From a virus: a stretch of 60,137 nt of DNA. The stretch is taken from positions 1-60,137 of the IMG/VR virus record IMGVR_UViG_3300010291_000001; one strand, 5' to 3'. Positions within the stretch are counted from its first letter, which is position 1; each line of letters begins with the position of its first letter. The notes under the pieces are model-generated. The model searched no databases, was not told the DNA's origin, and worked only from the letters and a program-made list of their open reading frames with translations. Of this stretch, positions 42,249 to 49,722 are shown piece by piece. A program made the translations under genes and the position numbers.

Positions 42249-42277
42249 GCGCCGCCGCCACTATTGGCGGCGGGCGC
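42249..42277. other. strong GC hairpin
   Basis: GCGCCGCCGCC and GGCGGCGGGCGC pair around six bases in the 149-bp gap between two minus-strand genes. No T-run follows. A second small hairpin (GGGCC/GGCCC) is at about 42329-42343. Possible RNA processing or pausing site; nothing else is seen in the gap. Confidence 0.35.
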
Positions 42278-42352
42278 CCAGCCGGCTACGCATCTGCTTC
42301 AATTGTCATATGATGCCGGTATCTTTACGGGCCACGGAGGCCCGTGATGCGA

Positions 42353-42967
42353 CTATGCGATGAACTTGTCAAATTCCATATAGCGTATGATTCTTTTCAG
42401 CGGACCGTCGCGCGGGGACAGCGTAAACACGCTGAATTCGTTTCCGTTGAACAGCTCGGCGTTACCCCCAAACCATTCCAATGCATAATGAAAAAACGGG
42501 CGACAGCCGCGCTTCAGCCCGTCCCCCCAGAAATGACTGTGTTCCGTAGATTCGTAGTGTAGATCTACCCCTATCAATCCAACCACCCCACGGCCGCCAC
42601 ACATCCTATATGCGGCCTCCACGGCGTAAGTCGCCGTATTGCCTGACGCAAAAAAACGTCCATCGAGATGAATCTTGTTTCCGACCTTCCTGTCAATATT
42701 GAAAGCCGAGAACATCTTCATGCCATGGCCGTCTCCTTGCTCTCTTTCGATCTTGTTCCGCAGCGGCTTCCAGAGTATCATCTTCGGGTTATGTTTCAGA
42801 ATAAGCCTGCGCTGCTCCCGGTAAACGTCTTCATCCACTATAAGCAGGTAATCAACAGCAAATCCGAACTCCAGTATCCTGTTCACACCCACCGAGATGG
42901 TCCCGCCGGCTCTTGCGAGATCAACGTCTTGAAGGCTGGGGCTGTTTCCGAGAACCAGTATCTTCAT
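42353..42967 (-). CDS. DUF115/MptE-like protein, possible sugar-transfer enzyme
   Basis: The 204-residue protein opens with ILVLGNSPSLQD and ISVGVNRI, then VDYLLIVDEDVY, a Rossmann-like pattern of DUF115/MptE-like proteins that also resembles sialyltransferase-type folds. Later GVIGVDLHYE-like residues continue the pattern. It overlaps the GT-B-like gene by 4 bases, so the two probably act together, perhaps on surface glycans or virion glycosylation. Confidence 0.55.
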   Translation of the reverse strand: MKILVLGNSPSLQDVDLARAGGTISVGVNRILEFGFAVDYLLIVDEDVYREQRRLILKHNPKMILWKPLRNKIEREQGDGHGMKMFSAFNIDRKVGNKIHLDGRFFASGNTATYAVEAAYRMCGGRGVVGLIGVDLHYESTEHSHFWGDGLKRGCRPFFHYALEWFGGNAELFNGNEFSVFTLSPRDGPLKRIIRYMEFDKFIA

Positions 42968-43944
42968 AACGGCCCCTTACAAAGGCCGGCGAAGAGCTGT
43001 TTGTGTTTGTATTTCTTTACGTTTTTACCGGTCATCAGTGGTACAAAAAAGCGCTCAAGCAGCGTCTTTGGGTCCCAGTGATTCTGCATCCACGTTCTGG
43101 CCCTTATACCCTCACTCTCAACCCACTCCCCGGTTCTGGCCCCGCTCTTGAGATCACCAAGAACACTTCTAAGGCCCTCCAGGTCGGTAACAAACGAGGG
43201 GAGCGTTCCGCATCCGGTTATTTCACAGATGACCCTGTAAGTCATTTTGTCCACTGCATTTAGGACCATCTGTTCGTGCGACGCGGCCTCGAGCGTTACC
43301 CTGTGGTAAGACCCGGTCACCAGCTCATCGATCACAATATGACATTGCGCTCTTTCCTTGATGACGCTCTCGAAGGGCTGGCGCGTATACAGCGCGTACC
43401 TGACTCCCGACTCCTGGAGTACTTTCAGAGTCTCTTCATGTCCTTTGTTGTTCCATTTGTAGCCTTCCGGCCATTTATTTGTGTTGGACGGCGAAAACCC
43501 GACCGTCAGGTACTCGCCTTTCCTGGCCGGGAGAAACCTTTTATCGTATATGTCGATTATGTTCGGGAAAAGCGCAAACTCGGTATCATCGTACAGCCTG
43601 GGCTGATATTGCGCAACCACGGCTATATCGTCCGCCATGTCGGCCACCTTGCTGCTGACCCGGGATGGCTCCGAGTGACACAACAGCACAACCCTTTTGC
43701 CCTCCAACAGCTGATATACCAGCGGCTTAACCGAGTTGTGTACGAACACCACGTCCGCGTCTTTTATATAATCAATCGCGCCTTGGTCCCCGTACAGCAG
43801 GTCGTGTGGGAACACCCGCCCATCGCCGTACCCGTTGCACTCCTGGATACACCTTGAATTAACTTTGAGATATTTATTCATCGCCTCCGACAGGAAGTAC
43901 GGACTTCCGGCTACCGGCATGTTTGACAGGTGCACTACGTTCAT
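42964..43944 (-). CDS. GT-B-type glycosyltransferase-like protein
   Basis: This 326-residue protein has the two-half GT-B arrangement. The N-terminal half ends with ADVVFVHNSVKPLVY and VVLLCHSEPSR. The C-terminal half starts near GFSPSN and contains YHRVTLEAASHEQMVLNA, matching the donor-binding EAxxxGxPV-type segment. It is likely to transfer a sugar to phage or host surface material; donor and acceptor are unknown. Confidence 0.62.
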   Translation of the reverse strand: MNVVHLSNMPVAGSPYFLSEAMNKYLKVNSRCIQECNGYGDGRVFPHDLLYGDQGAIDYIKDADVVFVHNSVKPLVYQLLEGKRVVLLCHSEPSRVSSKVADMADDIAVVAQYQPRLYDDTEFALFPNIIDIYDKRFLPARKGEYLTVGFSPSNTNKWPEGYKWNNKGHEETLKVLQESGVRYALYTRQPFESVIKERAQCHIVIDELVTGSYHRVTLEAASHEQMVLNAVDKMTYRVICEITGCGTLPSFVTDLEGLRSVLGDLKSGARTGEWVESEGIRARTWMQNHWDPKTLLERFFVPLMTGKNVKKYKHKQLFAGLCKGPL

Positions 43945-43956
43945 ATTGCCTCCGGC

Positions 43957-44283
43957 CTAGTTATGGCGGGCATCGTAAATATCCCGATACTCCGACTCCT
44001 CATAACAGTATTCGTCATAGGGTAAATCATCCATACACGCCATCCTTACTATTACCTCGCAGTACTTCCCGCCGTTCGCCTTCCATATCTGCGCGGAAAG
44101 ATCGCTGGTGTAATCTGCGCCACTCCGGCCGGCGTACAGCCAAACGTTCCCGCACGCGTTTATAGATTCGTCATCAACGGCCAGATCGCCCAGATTGTTC
44201 GCTTTTATTGTTGCCTGGATTTTTTTGCTGTGTTTTTTATTGAACTTCTCTACCGTGACGTCGCAGAGATACAGGGTGCTCAC
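43957..44283 (-). CDS. unknown small protein
   Basis: A 108-residue protein starts at GTG with AAAGGAG seven bases ahead. It has a Tyr/Glu-rich acidic C-terminus. No family is recognised. Confidence 0.5.
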   Translation of the reverse strand: MSTLYLCDVTVEKFNKKHSKKIQATIKANNLGDLAVDDESINACGNVWLYAGRSGADYTSDLSAQIWKANGGKYCEVIVRMACMDDLPYDEYCYEESEYRDIYDARHN

Positions 44284-44295
44284 TTGCAGCTCCTT

Positions 44296-44385
44296 TCATT
44301 GTTTGCCGTCGCCTCCATATCGGCAGCCCGACGGGCCGGCGCGGCCGACCCGCCGGGCGCCCAGAAAGGAGAACTGGCCGGTCAT
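44296..44385 (-). CDS. 29-residue peptide, uncertain
   Basis: A 29-codon Gly/Arg-rich frame has a good AAGGAGG site ahead of its ATG and ends 12 bases before the next start. The remaining 120 bases up to 44508 show no gene. It could be a real micro-gene or a leader. Confidence 0.35.
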   Translation of the reverse strand: MTGQFSFLGARRVGRAGPSGCRYGGDGKQ

Positions 44386-44508
44386 GCCTCCTTAAAGGCC
44401 TAAAGCTCAACAACTATGTTTTATGTTTTATGACACGAAATCACGTTATTTTTCTTTACCCTCTTCGTTTGCTTCTTTCTCAAGCACCGCAGCTCCATCG
44501 ACAAAAGC

Positions 44509-44892
44509 TCATTTTGCCTTGCCTTTCCTTTTTTTGCCGCGGCCTTGGACCGGTGGCTTTTTCTTTTCGCCGGTTAGCCTTTCGACCGCCTTCCTTAGCA
44601 GCGCATTGTTATCCGTCAGGACGGCAATAACTTCGTCCGTACACGCCCGAACAAACCGCATCAAGTCGCCTGCGATTACCGCCTTGTCCGCCCGCTGGTG
44701 CAGAAGCCTCCTGTGGGCGTTACTGATTGCCTGTTCAAGGAAGAGCCCGTAATATCCCGGGTTTTTGGGCGTCACGATTGTCGAGCCGTCCTTGGTCTTG
44801 CTTTCTTTGATTCCATCCGCGACGATCCACCCGCTGCTGTCTCTGCACAGGCAGATCTTCGGGGTTTTGCATATTTCTAAAACAACTTCCAT
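44509..44892 (-). CDS. small basic unknown protein
   Basis: The 127-residue protein has a basic, Pro/Gly/Lys tail (GRGKKRKGK) suggesting nucleic-acid contact. The ATG at 44892 has AGGAG and overlaps the stop of the DUF1064 gene. No family is recognised. Confidence 0.55.
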   Translation of the reverse strand: MEVVLEICKTPKICLCRDSSGWIVADGIKESKTKDGSTIVTPKNPGYYGLFLEQAISNAHRRLLHQRADKAVIAGDLMRFVRACTDEVIAVLTDNNALLRKAVERLTGEKKKPPVQGRGKKRKGKAK

Positions 44893-45254
44893 TAACCTCT
44901 CCTTTTCTTTTTGGGGGGCCCGTATATCCGTATTGCGTATTGCGGGTATCTTATTTGAAATAACGCTGCGCGCAACGGTATATCGCGCACCATAAACCCT
45001 TTGTAGTCTTCGACTACCAGCGCCCACCCGTGAACGGTCTTTTCTTCGTAGATGAAATCCGGCGTCCAGTACAGCTTACGCCCGCTGATCGGGTTTACGC
45101 CTATTTCGAACTTGATTTGCCTCTTTAGCCCCCTTATTTCGCCCGCCCTCTCCAATAACTGAAGGTCGTTCCACCGCGCATACTCTCCCGAGCTGTCAAA
45201 CTTCTCGCCGGTAGCGGTAATTACGGGCTTGTTGTGATATTTGAATTTTGGCAT
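44892..45254 (-). CDS. DUF1064-type nuclease
   Basis: The 120-residue protein shows the DUF1064 pattern: KFKYHNKPV, GEKFDSSGEYARW (Glu of the nuclease fold), IRGLKRQIKFE, YWTPDFIYEE and VVEDYKG, which supply the D...DxK residues of a small PD-(D/E)XK nuclease. Relatives are phage endonucleases or Holliday-junction resolvase-like enzymes. It is the first gene after the minus-strand late promoter at 45295. Confidence 0.78.
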   Translation of the reverse strand: MPKFKYHNKPVITATGEKFDSSGEYARWNDLQLLERAGEIRGLKRQIKFEIGVNPISGRKLYWTPDFIYEEKTVHGWALVVEDYKGFMVRDIPLRAALFQIRYPQYAIRIYGPPKKKRRG

Positions 45255-45294
45255 ATCAGTGACAGATATCCTTCTATCTGCTTCGCTCCTCTCG

Positions 45295-45310
45295 CTATAA
45301 AATTATAACC
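45295..45310 (-). promoter_or_regulatory. late-type promoter, leftward
   Basis: GGTTATAATTTTATAG on the minus strand (TATAAT at 45307-45302) lies 41 bases before the DUF1064 gene and probably drives the 45.3-35.8 kb operon. Confidence 0.75.
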
Positions 45311-45325
45311 AATTGACGACGGTCG

Positions 45326-45583
45326 CTATAAACAGCAGTTACTGATAAGTATTTTTATGGCGGCCTTGACACGAGCACTGGGGAGATACCGCCATAGCCA
45401 GATTTCCAGCATCACAGAACCGTCCTTTGAGTATTGCTTGACGCTGGCGATCGCGCTCCTTGCCGTGAAGTCTTGGTCATATATGCAGGGCAGCCCCGCC
45501 ACGAATTGGCCCAGCTCGCGAGTCTGGCGGCTTGGGGATTGCAGGCGATGCCAGCTTGTCTGTTGTGTGCTGTACATATACAT
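45326..45583 (-). CDS. MY-start small protein
   Basis: The 85-residue protein starts ATG TAT with AGGAG ahead; that site overlaps the stop of a 22-codon frame upstream. It shares only the Met-Tyr start and the compact arrangement with the 47-51 kb array. No domain is recognised. Confidence 0.5.
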   Translation of the reverse strand: MYMYSTQQTSWHRLQSPSRQTRELGQFVAGLPCIYDQDFTARSAIASVKQYSKDGSVMLEIWLWRYLPSARVKAAIKILISNCCL

Positions 45584-45595
45584 GGCGTTTCGCTC

Positions 45596-45664
45596 CTAGG
45601 GGGCGCTCCGACCAGAAAGCAATACCCGCTGTCCCGCACCATACACCCTATCGCTCCTAGACAT
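45596..45664 (-). CDS. micro-ORF of 22 codons, uncertain
   Basis: The frame runs from an ATG overlapping the upstream stop, or from a GTG TAT at 45646 with AGGAG seven bases ahead, to a TAG inside the next ribosome site. The repeated AGGAGCGA spacing at both its ends suggests a trimmed array member. It is too short for confidence. Confidence 0.25.
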   Translation of the reverse strand: MSRSDRVYGAGQRVLLSGRSAP

Positions 45665-45887
45665 AAAAACACGCCCCCCACCTTCCGAAATTCGGGTAAA
45701 GCCATTGCACGGTGAGGCGCAGACCCGGCCTGCTTCCGGTATTTCGGCTGACCATCAGCGCGATACCCATATCAAAAATTTCGCAAAACTCCCGCATCGC
45801 CCGCGCTACAACCTCAGCCTGTGGGCGTCTTTGAGGGAGATTGTCCGCGTTTTCACAACGAACAAGCGCCAAAGAACACACATACAT
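45657..45887 (-). CDS. MY-start small protein
   Basis: This 76-residue protein starts ATG TAT with AAGGAGATACA just ahead. It has a PQAEVVARAMREF segment resembling HPEAEVVGVARKK in the neighbouring micro-ORF. It ends in FYV before a TAG, echoing the LYV endings in the array. Function unknown. Confidence 0.5.
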   Translation of the reverse strand: MYVCSLALVRCENADNLPQRRPQAEVVARAMREFCEIFDMGIALMVSRNTGSRPGLRLTVQWLYPNFGRWGACFYV

Positions 45888-45972
45888 TGTATCTCCTTTT
45901 TTTTCTAGCAACGCCGACAACCTCAGCCTCAGGGTGTTGCGCCAGGTATGAACGATGGCTGTTACCGTACAA
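45853..45972 (-). CDS. 39-codon TTG-start ORF, uncertain
   Basis: A TTG TAC start has GAGGAG just ahead. The peptide shares an (P)xAEVV(A/G)xA stretch with the next gene, with which it overlaps out of frame by 35 bases. It may be a diverged or truncated copy. Confidence 0.3.
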   Translation of the reverse strand: MYGNSHRSYLAQHPEAEVVGVARKKRRYNVCVFFGACSL

Positions 45973-46012
45973 TACTCCTCAAATATTGCCGCTATGACAA
46001 GCGCCAAGCGGG

Positions 46013-46258
46013 CTAACCGGACTGCTCATACGACTTCTCCTTTTCCTGTGTTTGAAGTTCTTTGTGTACGCCGTCCCAGTCTATTTCTTCGGTGGTGTCG
46101 GATGTTTTTCGTATGTTCCCGGCTATTATCGATACCAGACGCCCGAATTCCTTGTTTGGCGTTCGGTCGATTTCTTTTGGGTCCCAGGCGAGCTCCCTAT
46201 GAGTCCCGTCCGAGCGCAACCGGAAACACCTTTTAAGCCTGTCAATATCAATGACCAT
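46013..46258 (-). CDS. small unknown protein
   Basis: The 81-residue polar protein lies after the zinc-finger/clamp-like gene. The start at 46258 is uncertain because no ribosome site is well placed. The C-terminus is acidic and helical. No domain is recognised. Confidence 0.45.
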   Translation of the reverse strand: MVIDIDRLKRCFRLRSDGTHRELAWDPKEIDRTPNKEFGRLVSIIAGNIRKTSDTTEEIDWDGVHKELQTQEKEKSYEQSG

Positions 46259-46266
46259 GGCCGCAC

Positions 46267-46851
46267 TTACCACCTTAACGGCATCAGGACACCCCATGCC
46301 TCGTCGCCCTCCATTTTCCCGGTGAAGAACAAAACCGCGCTTTCGTCGAAAGTCCTTACGTTGCACTTTACATCAGAAAGCGCCTCGTTGATGATCTGGA
46401 TATAGCGCCCGTCAAACTTTTGCCCGTCTATAAATACGCTTTCCGGGTATTCCGTCATTCCGCCCCCCCCACATTTCGGGCAGACATGGTCCGGCAGGTA
46501 ACCCTCGCCATCACACGTATCACACTTCACGTCTTGTCCGCATTCGCTGCAAGTCGTACTGCCCGCTCCGTCGCAGTCATCGCACATCTTTCTTCTGCAG
46601 TCCCTGCATTCTGTCTGTATTGTTTTCTGCGGCGTTGCCGGGAACGCGCCGGTTGGCGGGTTTTTCAACGCCTCCTCGCGCAAGGACAGAAAATACGTTT
46701 TGATCTTGCCGGGCAGCGGACACGCGTCGGCGTCTCCGGGAGCATTTGTTAAGACGATTATGTGGCCGTCGGTTGCTACATATTGACCGTCAATTGTGTA
46801 TACTTCCGGATAAGATGTATTTGTGAATTTCTTTAGACTCTCTGTTTTCAT
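46267..46851 (-). CDS. DnaJ-type zinc-finger protein with sliding-clamp-like ends
   Basis: Residues 82-132 of 194 form a DnaJ-like zinc region with CDDCDGAG, CSECGQ, CDTCDGEG and CPKCGGGG knuckles. Outside it, YVATDGHIIV (about 24-33) and the final WGVLMPLRW recall the ATDGHRL segment and MPMR end of bacterial sliding clamps. I infer a clamp-fold-derived phage protein with an inserted zinc region; the zinc finger is firm, the clamp part tentative. Confidence 0.6.
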   Translation of the reverse strand: MKTESLKKFTNTSYPEVYTIDGQYVATDGHIIVLTNAPGDADACPLPGKIKTYFLSLREEALKNPPTGAFPATPQKTIQTECRDCRRKMCDDCDGAGSTTCSECGQDVKCDTCDGEGYLPDHVCPKCGGGGMTEYPESVFIDGQKFDGRYIQIINEALSDVKCNVRTFDESAVLFFTGKMEGDEAWGVLMPLRW

Positions 46852-46937
46852 AACTCTCCCTCATCCTCTCTTTGCTTCCAGGCGTGCGGGTATATTTTTG
46901 GGCTGAGCTTGCAGCCCGACAGCGGACATTGCAGCAT
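46848..46937 (-). CDS. 29-residue peptide
   Basis: The 29-codon frame has AAAGGAG ahead of its ATG, two cysteines in CPLSGC and a TGA that overlaps the next ATG. A promoter-like GTTATAATAGG lies 40 bases upstream. Coupling supports a real gene or a leader for the zinc-finger gene. Confidence 0.5.
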   Translation of the reverse strand: MLQCPLSGCKLSPKIYPHAWKQREDEGEL

Positions 46938-46949
46938 TTCCTGCTCCTT

Positions 46950-47144
46950 TCAAGAGCTACCCATAGGACGTTTCATCCTATTATAACGCGTTTCGTGCGA
47001 TATTTTATCTTGTTCAATGCGCACGAAGCAATCTTCGCCCTCCTTGAACACCGCGTATGATTGGTATTCTTCCGGCTTGGCCGCGTACCTGAGGCACAAA
47101 CCCTTTTTACTGCACTTCTCGTTTGCGCATTTCGTAATGTCCAC
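46950..47144 (-). CDS. small cysteine-rich protein
   Basis: The 64-residue protein has CANEKCSKKGLCLRY and a later Cys, a possible zinc site. GTG at 47144 with GGAG seven bases ahead is the preferred start; a TTG three bases earlier is possible. A promoter-like element overlaps its 3' end. Confidence 0.5.
   Translation of the reverse strand: MDITKCANEKCSKKGLCLRYAAKPEEYQSYAVFKEGEDCFVRIEQDKISHETRYNRMKRPMGSS
46976..46987 (-). promoter_or_regulatory. promoter-like TATAAT site, leftward
   Basis: Minus-strand GTTATAATAGG has TATAAT at 46985-46980 but lacks the TTTATA extension. It may drive the 29-residue peptide and the zinc-finger/clamp-like gene. Confidence 0.4.
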
Positions 47145-47167
47145 CAAGGCTCTCCTTCACTTACAGT

Positions 47168-47371
47168 TTACACGCGAATCAGCTTTCTAAAACGCAACCA
47201 GTGTATGTTTTGCAAACTCGATGTTTCATGCCTGTCAAGGTTATTAATGAACGGGGTTATTACCCTTATCCCCCCGCACATGGTCAGCGAAAGACATCTG
47301 CGGCTTTGAATTGCGCACTTTCTGCTTTCGCATACGGGGCAACTACACAGCTCTTTGCTTTCTATATACAT
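47168..47371 (-). CDS. array gene: CxC-type small protein
   Basis: The 67-residue protein starts ATG TAT inside the TAG of the previous gene. It has the LCSCPVC knuckle shared with two upstream neighbours, then CLSLTMCGG. Likely a small zinc protein. It is the last member of the tandem array. Confidence 0.5.
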   Translation of the reverse strand: MYIESKELCSCPVCESRKCAIQSRRCLSLTMCGGIRVITPFINNLDRHETSSLQNIHWLRFRKLIRV

Positions 47372-47499
47372 AACCACCCCCTCTGTATGCGCGCGACCGG
47401 CCGGCCATACATGGAACGCATGAAGTCGCGTAGCCTGACGCCGGCCACCATCTTATGGTATGTGCCACACTGACAGAGCCCTTTCCCTGCTACATACAC
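47362..47499 (-). CDS. array gene: CxC-type small protein
   Basis: A 45-residue peptide starts with GTG TAT inside the previous stop. It carries KGLCQCGT and ends GWLCI before TAG. Layout matches both neighbours (LC at residues 8-9 and a WLC end), so these are duplicated micro-genes. Confidence 0.5.
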   Translation of the reverse strand: MYVAGKGLCQCGTYHKMVAGVRLRDFMRSMYGRPVARIQRGWLCI

Positions 47500-47645
47500 A
47501 ACCATTCTCCCTGGTAAAAGAAGACGTCGGACAGGTAAAATATCACCAGATGGGCAATGTGGCCGCCCTGCATTCTGGCGTAAGCGCCCTTTTCCTGCGG
47601 GCGGCACACGGCACAGACGCAAAGGTTTTTATAGCTCACATACAT
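47490..47645 (-). CDS. array gene: CxC-type small protein
   Basis: A 51-residue peptide starts ATG TAT within the previous gene's end. It has KNLCVCAVC near the N-terminus and ends EWLCM before TAG. It is closely patterned on its neighbours. Possible zinc-binding peptide; function unknown. Confidence 0.5.
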   Translation of the reverse strand: MYVSYKNLCVCAVCRPQEKGAYARMQGGHIAHLVIFYLSDVFFYQGEWLCM

Positions 47646-47857
47646 AACCGCCTCCCCTCATGTGCCGCAAGCCATGTGGCGTTTTTGACATTTGAGGTAA
47701 AGCACGACAAGGTTCTAAAGTAGGGCACACTCATGTCCAGGTATGGAAAGCAAGCGTCGACATACTCGAACCGAAGATAGAATATTGTATCTTGTGGTAA
47801 CCGGTCCGAAGGTAAAGTGTTCGGTCGGTCACAGAGACGCCTATGGCTTATGTACAC
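47636..47857 (-). CDS. array gene: small unknown protein
   Basis: The 73-residue protein starts GTG TAC overlapping the stop of the membrane protein gene and ends RRLCM. It has the HRRLC start related to the three CxC genes that follow, but lacks the second knuckle. Confidence 0.45.
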   Translation of the reverse strand: MYISHRRLCDRPNTLPSDRLPQDTIFYLRFEYVDACFPYLDMSVPYFRTLSCFTSNVKNATWLAAHEGRRLCM

Positions 47858-48066
47858 TTTTCATTCCCTCCCCACACAAAAAACCCGTATACGGAAAGAC
47901 CCAGAAACGCCCCGAACTGAACCGCGGCAGCGTATTCCCCATTTGATATGTTATGTGTCAGCCACATTGTGTTGCTTATCATCCACAACACAAAGCCGAA
48001 CCTGTATTTACGGACATTGAAGGCTGCTCCTATCAACGAGATAACACACGTTGTCCAGGCAAACAT
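47848..48066 (-). CDS. small PnuC-like membrane protein
   Basis: The 72-residue protein has two or three hydrophobic helices: FAWTTCVISLIGAAF, then FGFVLWMISNTMWL and AVQFGAFLGLSVYGFFVW. The KYRFGFVLWMISN and FLGLSVYGFFVW stretches resemble part of PnuC-type transporter repeats. The ATG at 48066 has GGAG ahead. It is too short for a full transporter, so it may be a membrane effector or oligomer. It sits inside the array. Confidence 0.62.
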   Translation of the reverse strand: MFAWTTCVISLIGAAFNVRKYRFGFVLWMISNTMWLTHNISNGEYAAAVQFGAFLGLSVYGFFVWGGNEKCT

Positions 48067-48482
48067 TTGGGCTCCGTTTCCCACACGCCTAGTGCCACTA
48101 ACGCCCATAAGCTTGGGCGGCGCACGACCGTCTCCTTCATGCGCCGTCCGCGTATGGTCATTGTGGAGCGCCGTACCCCAGAGCGCACCCGGTCGCCGGG
48201 GCCTGTTGCGTACTTGACGTACTCTGACCCGCGACTATCAACAGAAATATAAACCCAAACCGCCCGGCTCCCTGCGCAGGCCGTTGACAGAAGGCTCGGG
48301 CAATTTGCTATTGCAACGCATAACTTCACGTTACCGGTTCTCGGTTTCCCTCTCATTTCAGTCGCCGGTTTTGTTGTCGAGCTGCAATCCAGAAACCACA
48401 CCACGCTGTCGGGTGTTGTGTACATTGTCCAATCTCCCGCCTTGGGGACTATACATAGAACCCACACGGATACATTAGGCAT
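48033..48482 (-). CDS. array gene: unknown, start ambiguous
   Basis: The 149-residue frame could start at ATG 48482, or at ATG 48425 with GGGAG ahead. The boundary ATG TAT at 48456 is in another, 32-codon frame. The boundary motif is read through as LCIV in the long frame. The protein has beta-strand-like blocks (VKLCVAIANC, AVWVYISVDS) and a basic tail. Its end overlaps the membrane protein gene by 34 bases. Confidence 0.4.
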   Translation of the reverse strand: MPNVSVWVLCIVPKAGDWTMYTTPDSVVWFLDCSSTTKPATEMRGKPRTGNVKLCVAIANCPSLLSTACAGSRAVWVYISVDSRGSEYVKYATGPGDRVRSGVRRSTMTIRGRRMKETVVRRPSLWALVALGVWETEPKCLPGQRVLSR

Positions 48483-48499
48483 GTTTTCGCCTGTTGATG

Positions 48500-48701
48500 T
48501 TATTGTGTTACTGTCGACGCACGCCTCAAGGCGAAGCGCCGCACAACGCCAATAATCTTTTGGCTTGTGTTGCACGAGGCACATGCGCCCACGTGGCCGC
48601 CAACAATCAGGCGCATTGCTGATGCCATATTGTCGGGTACGCAGGAGCAATCCGCCACGATATGGGCAAAGCCTGTGCTGGCGTTCCGGTGGATTATACA
48701 T
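48500..48701 (-). pseudogene. array cassette with frame conflict
   Basis: The boundary ATG TAT (48701) overlaps the previous stop as in other cassettes, but its frame gives a Cys/Arg/Trp-rich sequence. The +1 frame, open for 66 codons to TAA at 48500, is more protein-like (FAHIVADCSC, AMRLIVGGHVGACASC) but has no ATG, GTG or TTG near the boundary. It resembles the equally long +1 frame at 51019-51219. Either a frameshifted relic or an unusual start. Confidence 0.35.
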
Positions 48702-49029
48702 AAAGCAGGTGTTCTCCCAACAAGTCAAGACACAGGTGGCAGTCGTAAGTCCCGTGGCGACACGGTATAACCGAGAACACCCATCTCCCCCACGGGTACA
48801 CGGTAAACCTAAACTTACGCCGTCTACGGAAGGTTGTCAGGTACAGCCTTATACAAAGTATTAGCGGGCGCTCGGCGTGAGCGGGACTGTTGGACGGTAT
48901 TGCCAGGACGGGGTGGTCAAGGTCCAGCTTAAACCGCGGGGACCGCGGGGTTCCGTAAACAAAACGATCCGACGCGTACGTTGACGGGGCCACATGACCC
49001 CAAAGCCCCTGTTTGGGCGGATTATACAT
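48694..49029 (-). CDS. array gene: unknown small protein
   Basis: The 111-residue protein starts ATG TAT AAT with AAGGAGG perfectly placed, one of the best ribosome sites in the array. It ends LLYV with its TAA inside the next cassette's start. Arg/Phe/Leu-rich strands fill its centre. Function unknown. Confidence 0.5.
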   Translation of the reverse strand: MYNPPKQGLWGHVAPSTYASDRFVYGTPRSPRFKLDLDHPVLAIPSNSPAHAERPLILCIRLYLTTFRRRRKFRFTVYPWGRWVFSVIPCRHGTYDCHLCLDLLGEHLLYV

Positions 49030-49063
49030 AACAACCTCCTTCGACAACCGACCATTCGACCTG

Positions 49064-49225
49064 TCATTCTTTGGACGGCTGGGGGCGCCTGGCGTTTGCC
49101 CGTATGAACAGCTTAATAGCGCCATCAGAGGCCCAAAAGACCGACCGTGCAATCATACGTTGGCATATATCCAGACCATCAAAATTCAACTCCTCGTTGG
49201 GGCTGCGGTATGACGGCTTATACAT
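49064..49225 (-). CDS. array gene: unknown small protein
   Basis: The 53-residue protein starts ATG TAT AAG inside the previous stop. It contains GAIKLFIRANARRPQ, which resembles GVKIRAWADARKPR in the interrupted cassette at 49715, so the two share ancestry. Confidence 0.48.
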   Translation of the reverse strand: MYKPSYRSPNEELNFDGLDICQRMIARSVFWASDGAIKLFIRANARRPQPSKE

Positions 49226-49451
49226 ATACACTATCTCCCAAATAGCGCGTGATGCCCGCGAGGTCGTGCACGGGGGTTTTGGACCAGCCGCGCAGCCAGC
49301 CCACGCCTGATAGCCCGAACACCTGGGTTTCTATGATTATATACACCCTTATCGCGCGGTTGCGTCCGATCCCCCCGGTACGACTCATGATACTATTCAG
49401 CTCATCGGGCCTGCAGTTGACATTGAAGGGCGCGAGCGACGGACTATACAT
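49218..49451 (-). CDS. array gene: unknown small protein
   Basis: The 77-residue protein starts ATG TAT AGT inside the previous gene's stop and ends SVYV with its TAA inside the next start. The core AIRVYIIIETQVFG is a beta-strand block like those in sister cassettes. Function unknown. Confidence 0.5.
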   Translation of the reverse strand: MYSPSLAPFNVNCRPDELNSIMSRTGGIGRNRAIRVYIIIETQVFGLSGVGWLRGWSKTPVHDLAGITRYLGDSVYV

Positions 49452-49722
49452 AAAGCCCCCTTAGGTGTTCTTTTGCGCGGGATCCATACAGGCGAAAATT
49501 CTTAGCGTTGCCTTTAAAGTAGTTGCCTCTAAAGTAAAGGAGAACCTCGCATGTGACGACGTGGCAGCGACGGCTCGGCTCCAGCGCATGACATAGCTCC
49601 TGGGCCGGCCCGACCCCCTCTACCCAGTCCATCCGCGACCCCCCAGGGCCTCCAGTATATGCGGTTAACATTGTGCCCCAGTTATATATTTCCCGCTGGA
49701 ACAGCGCAGATAGATTATACAT
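49444..49722 (-). CDS. array gene: unknown small protein
   Basis: The 92-residue protein starts ATG TAT AAT with GGAGACC ahead and ends GLYV, its TAG sharing TATGTATAG with the next start. A CHVVTCEVLLYFRGN strand block lies in the second half. Function unknown. Confidence 0.5.
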   Translation of the reverse strand: MYNLSALFQREIYNWGTMLTAYTGGPGGSRMDWVEGVGPAQELCHALEPSRRCHVVTCEVLLYFRGNYFKGNAKNFRLYGSRAKEHLRGLYV

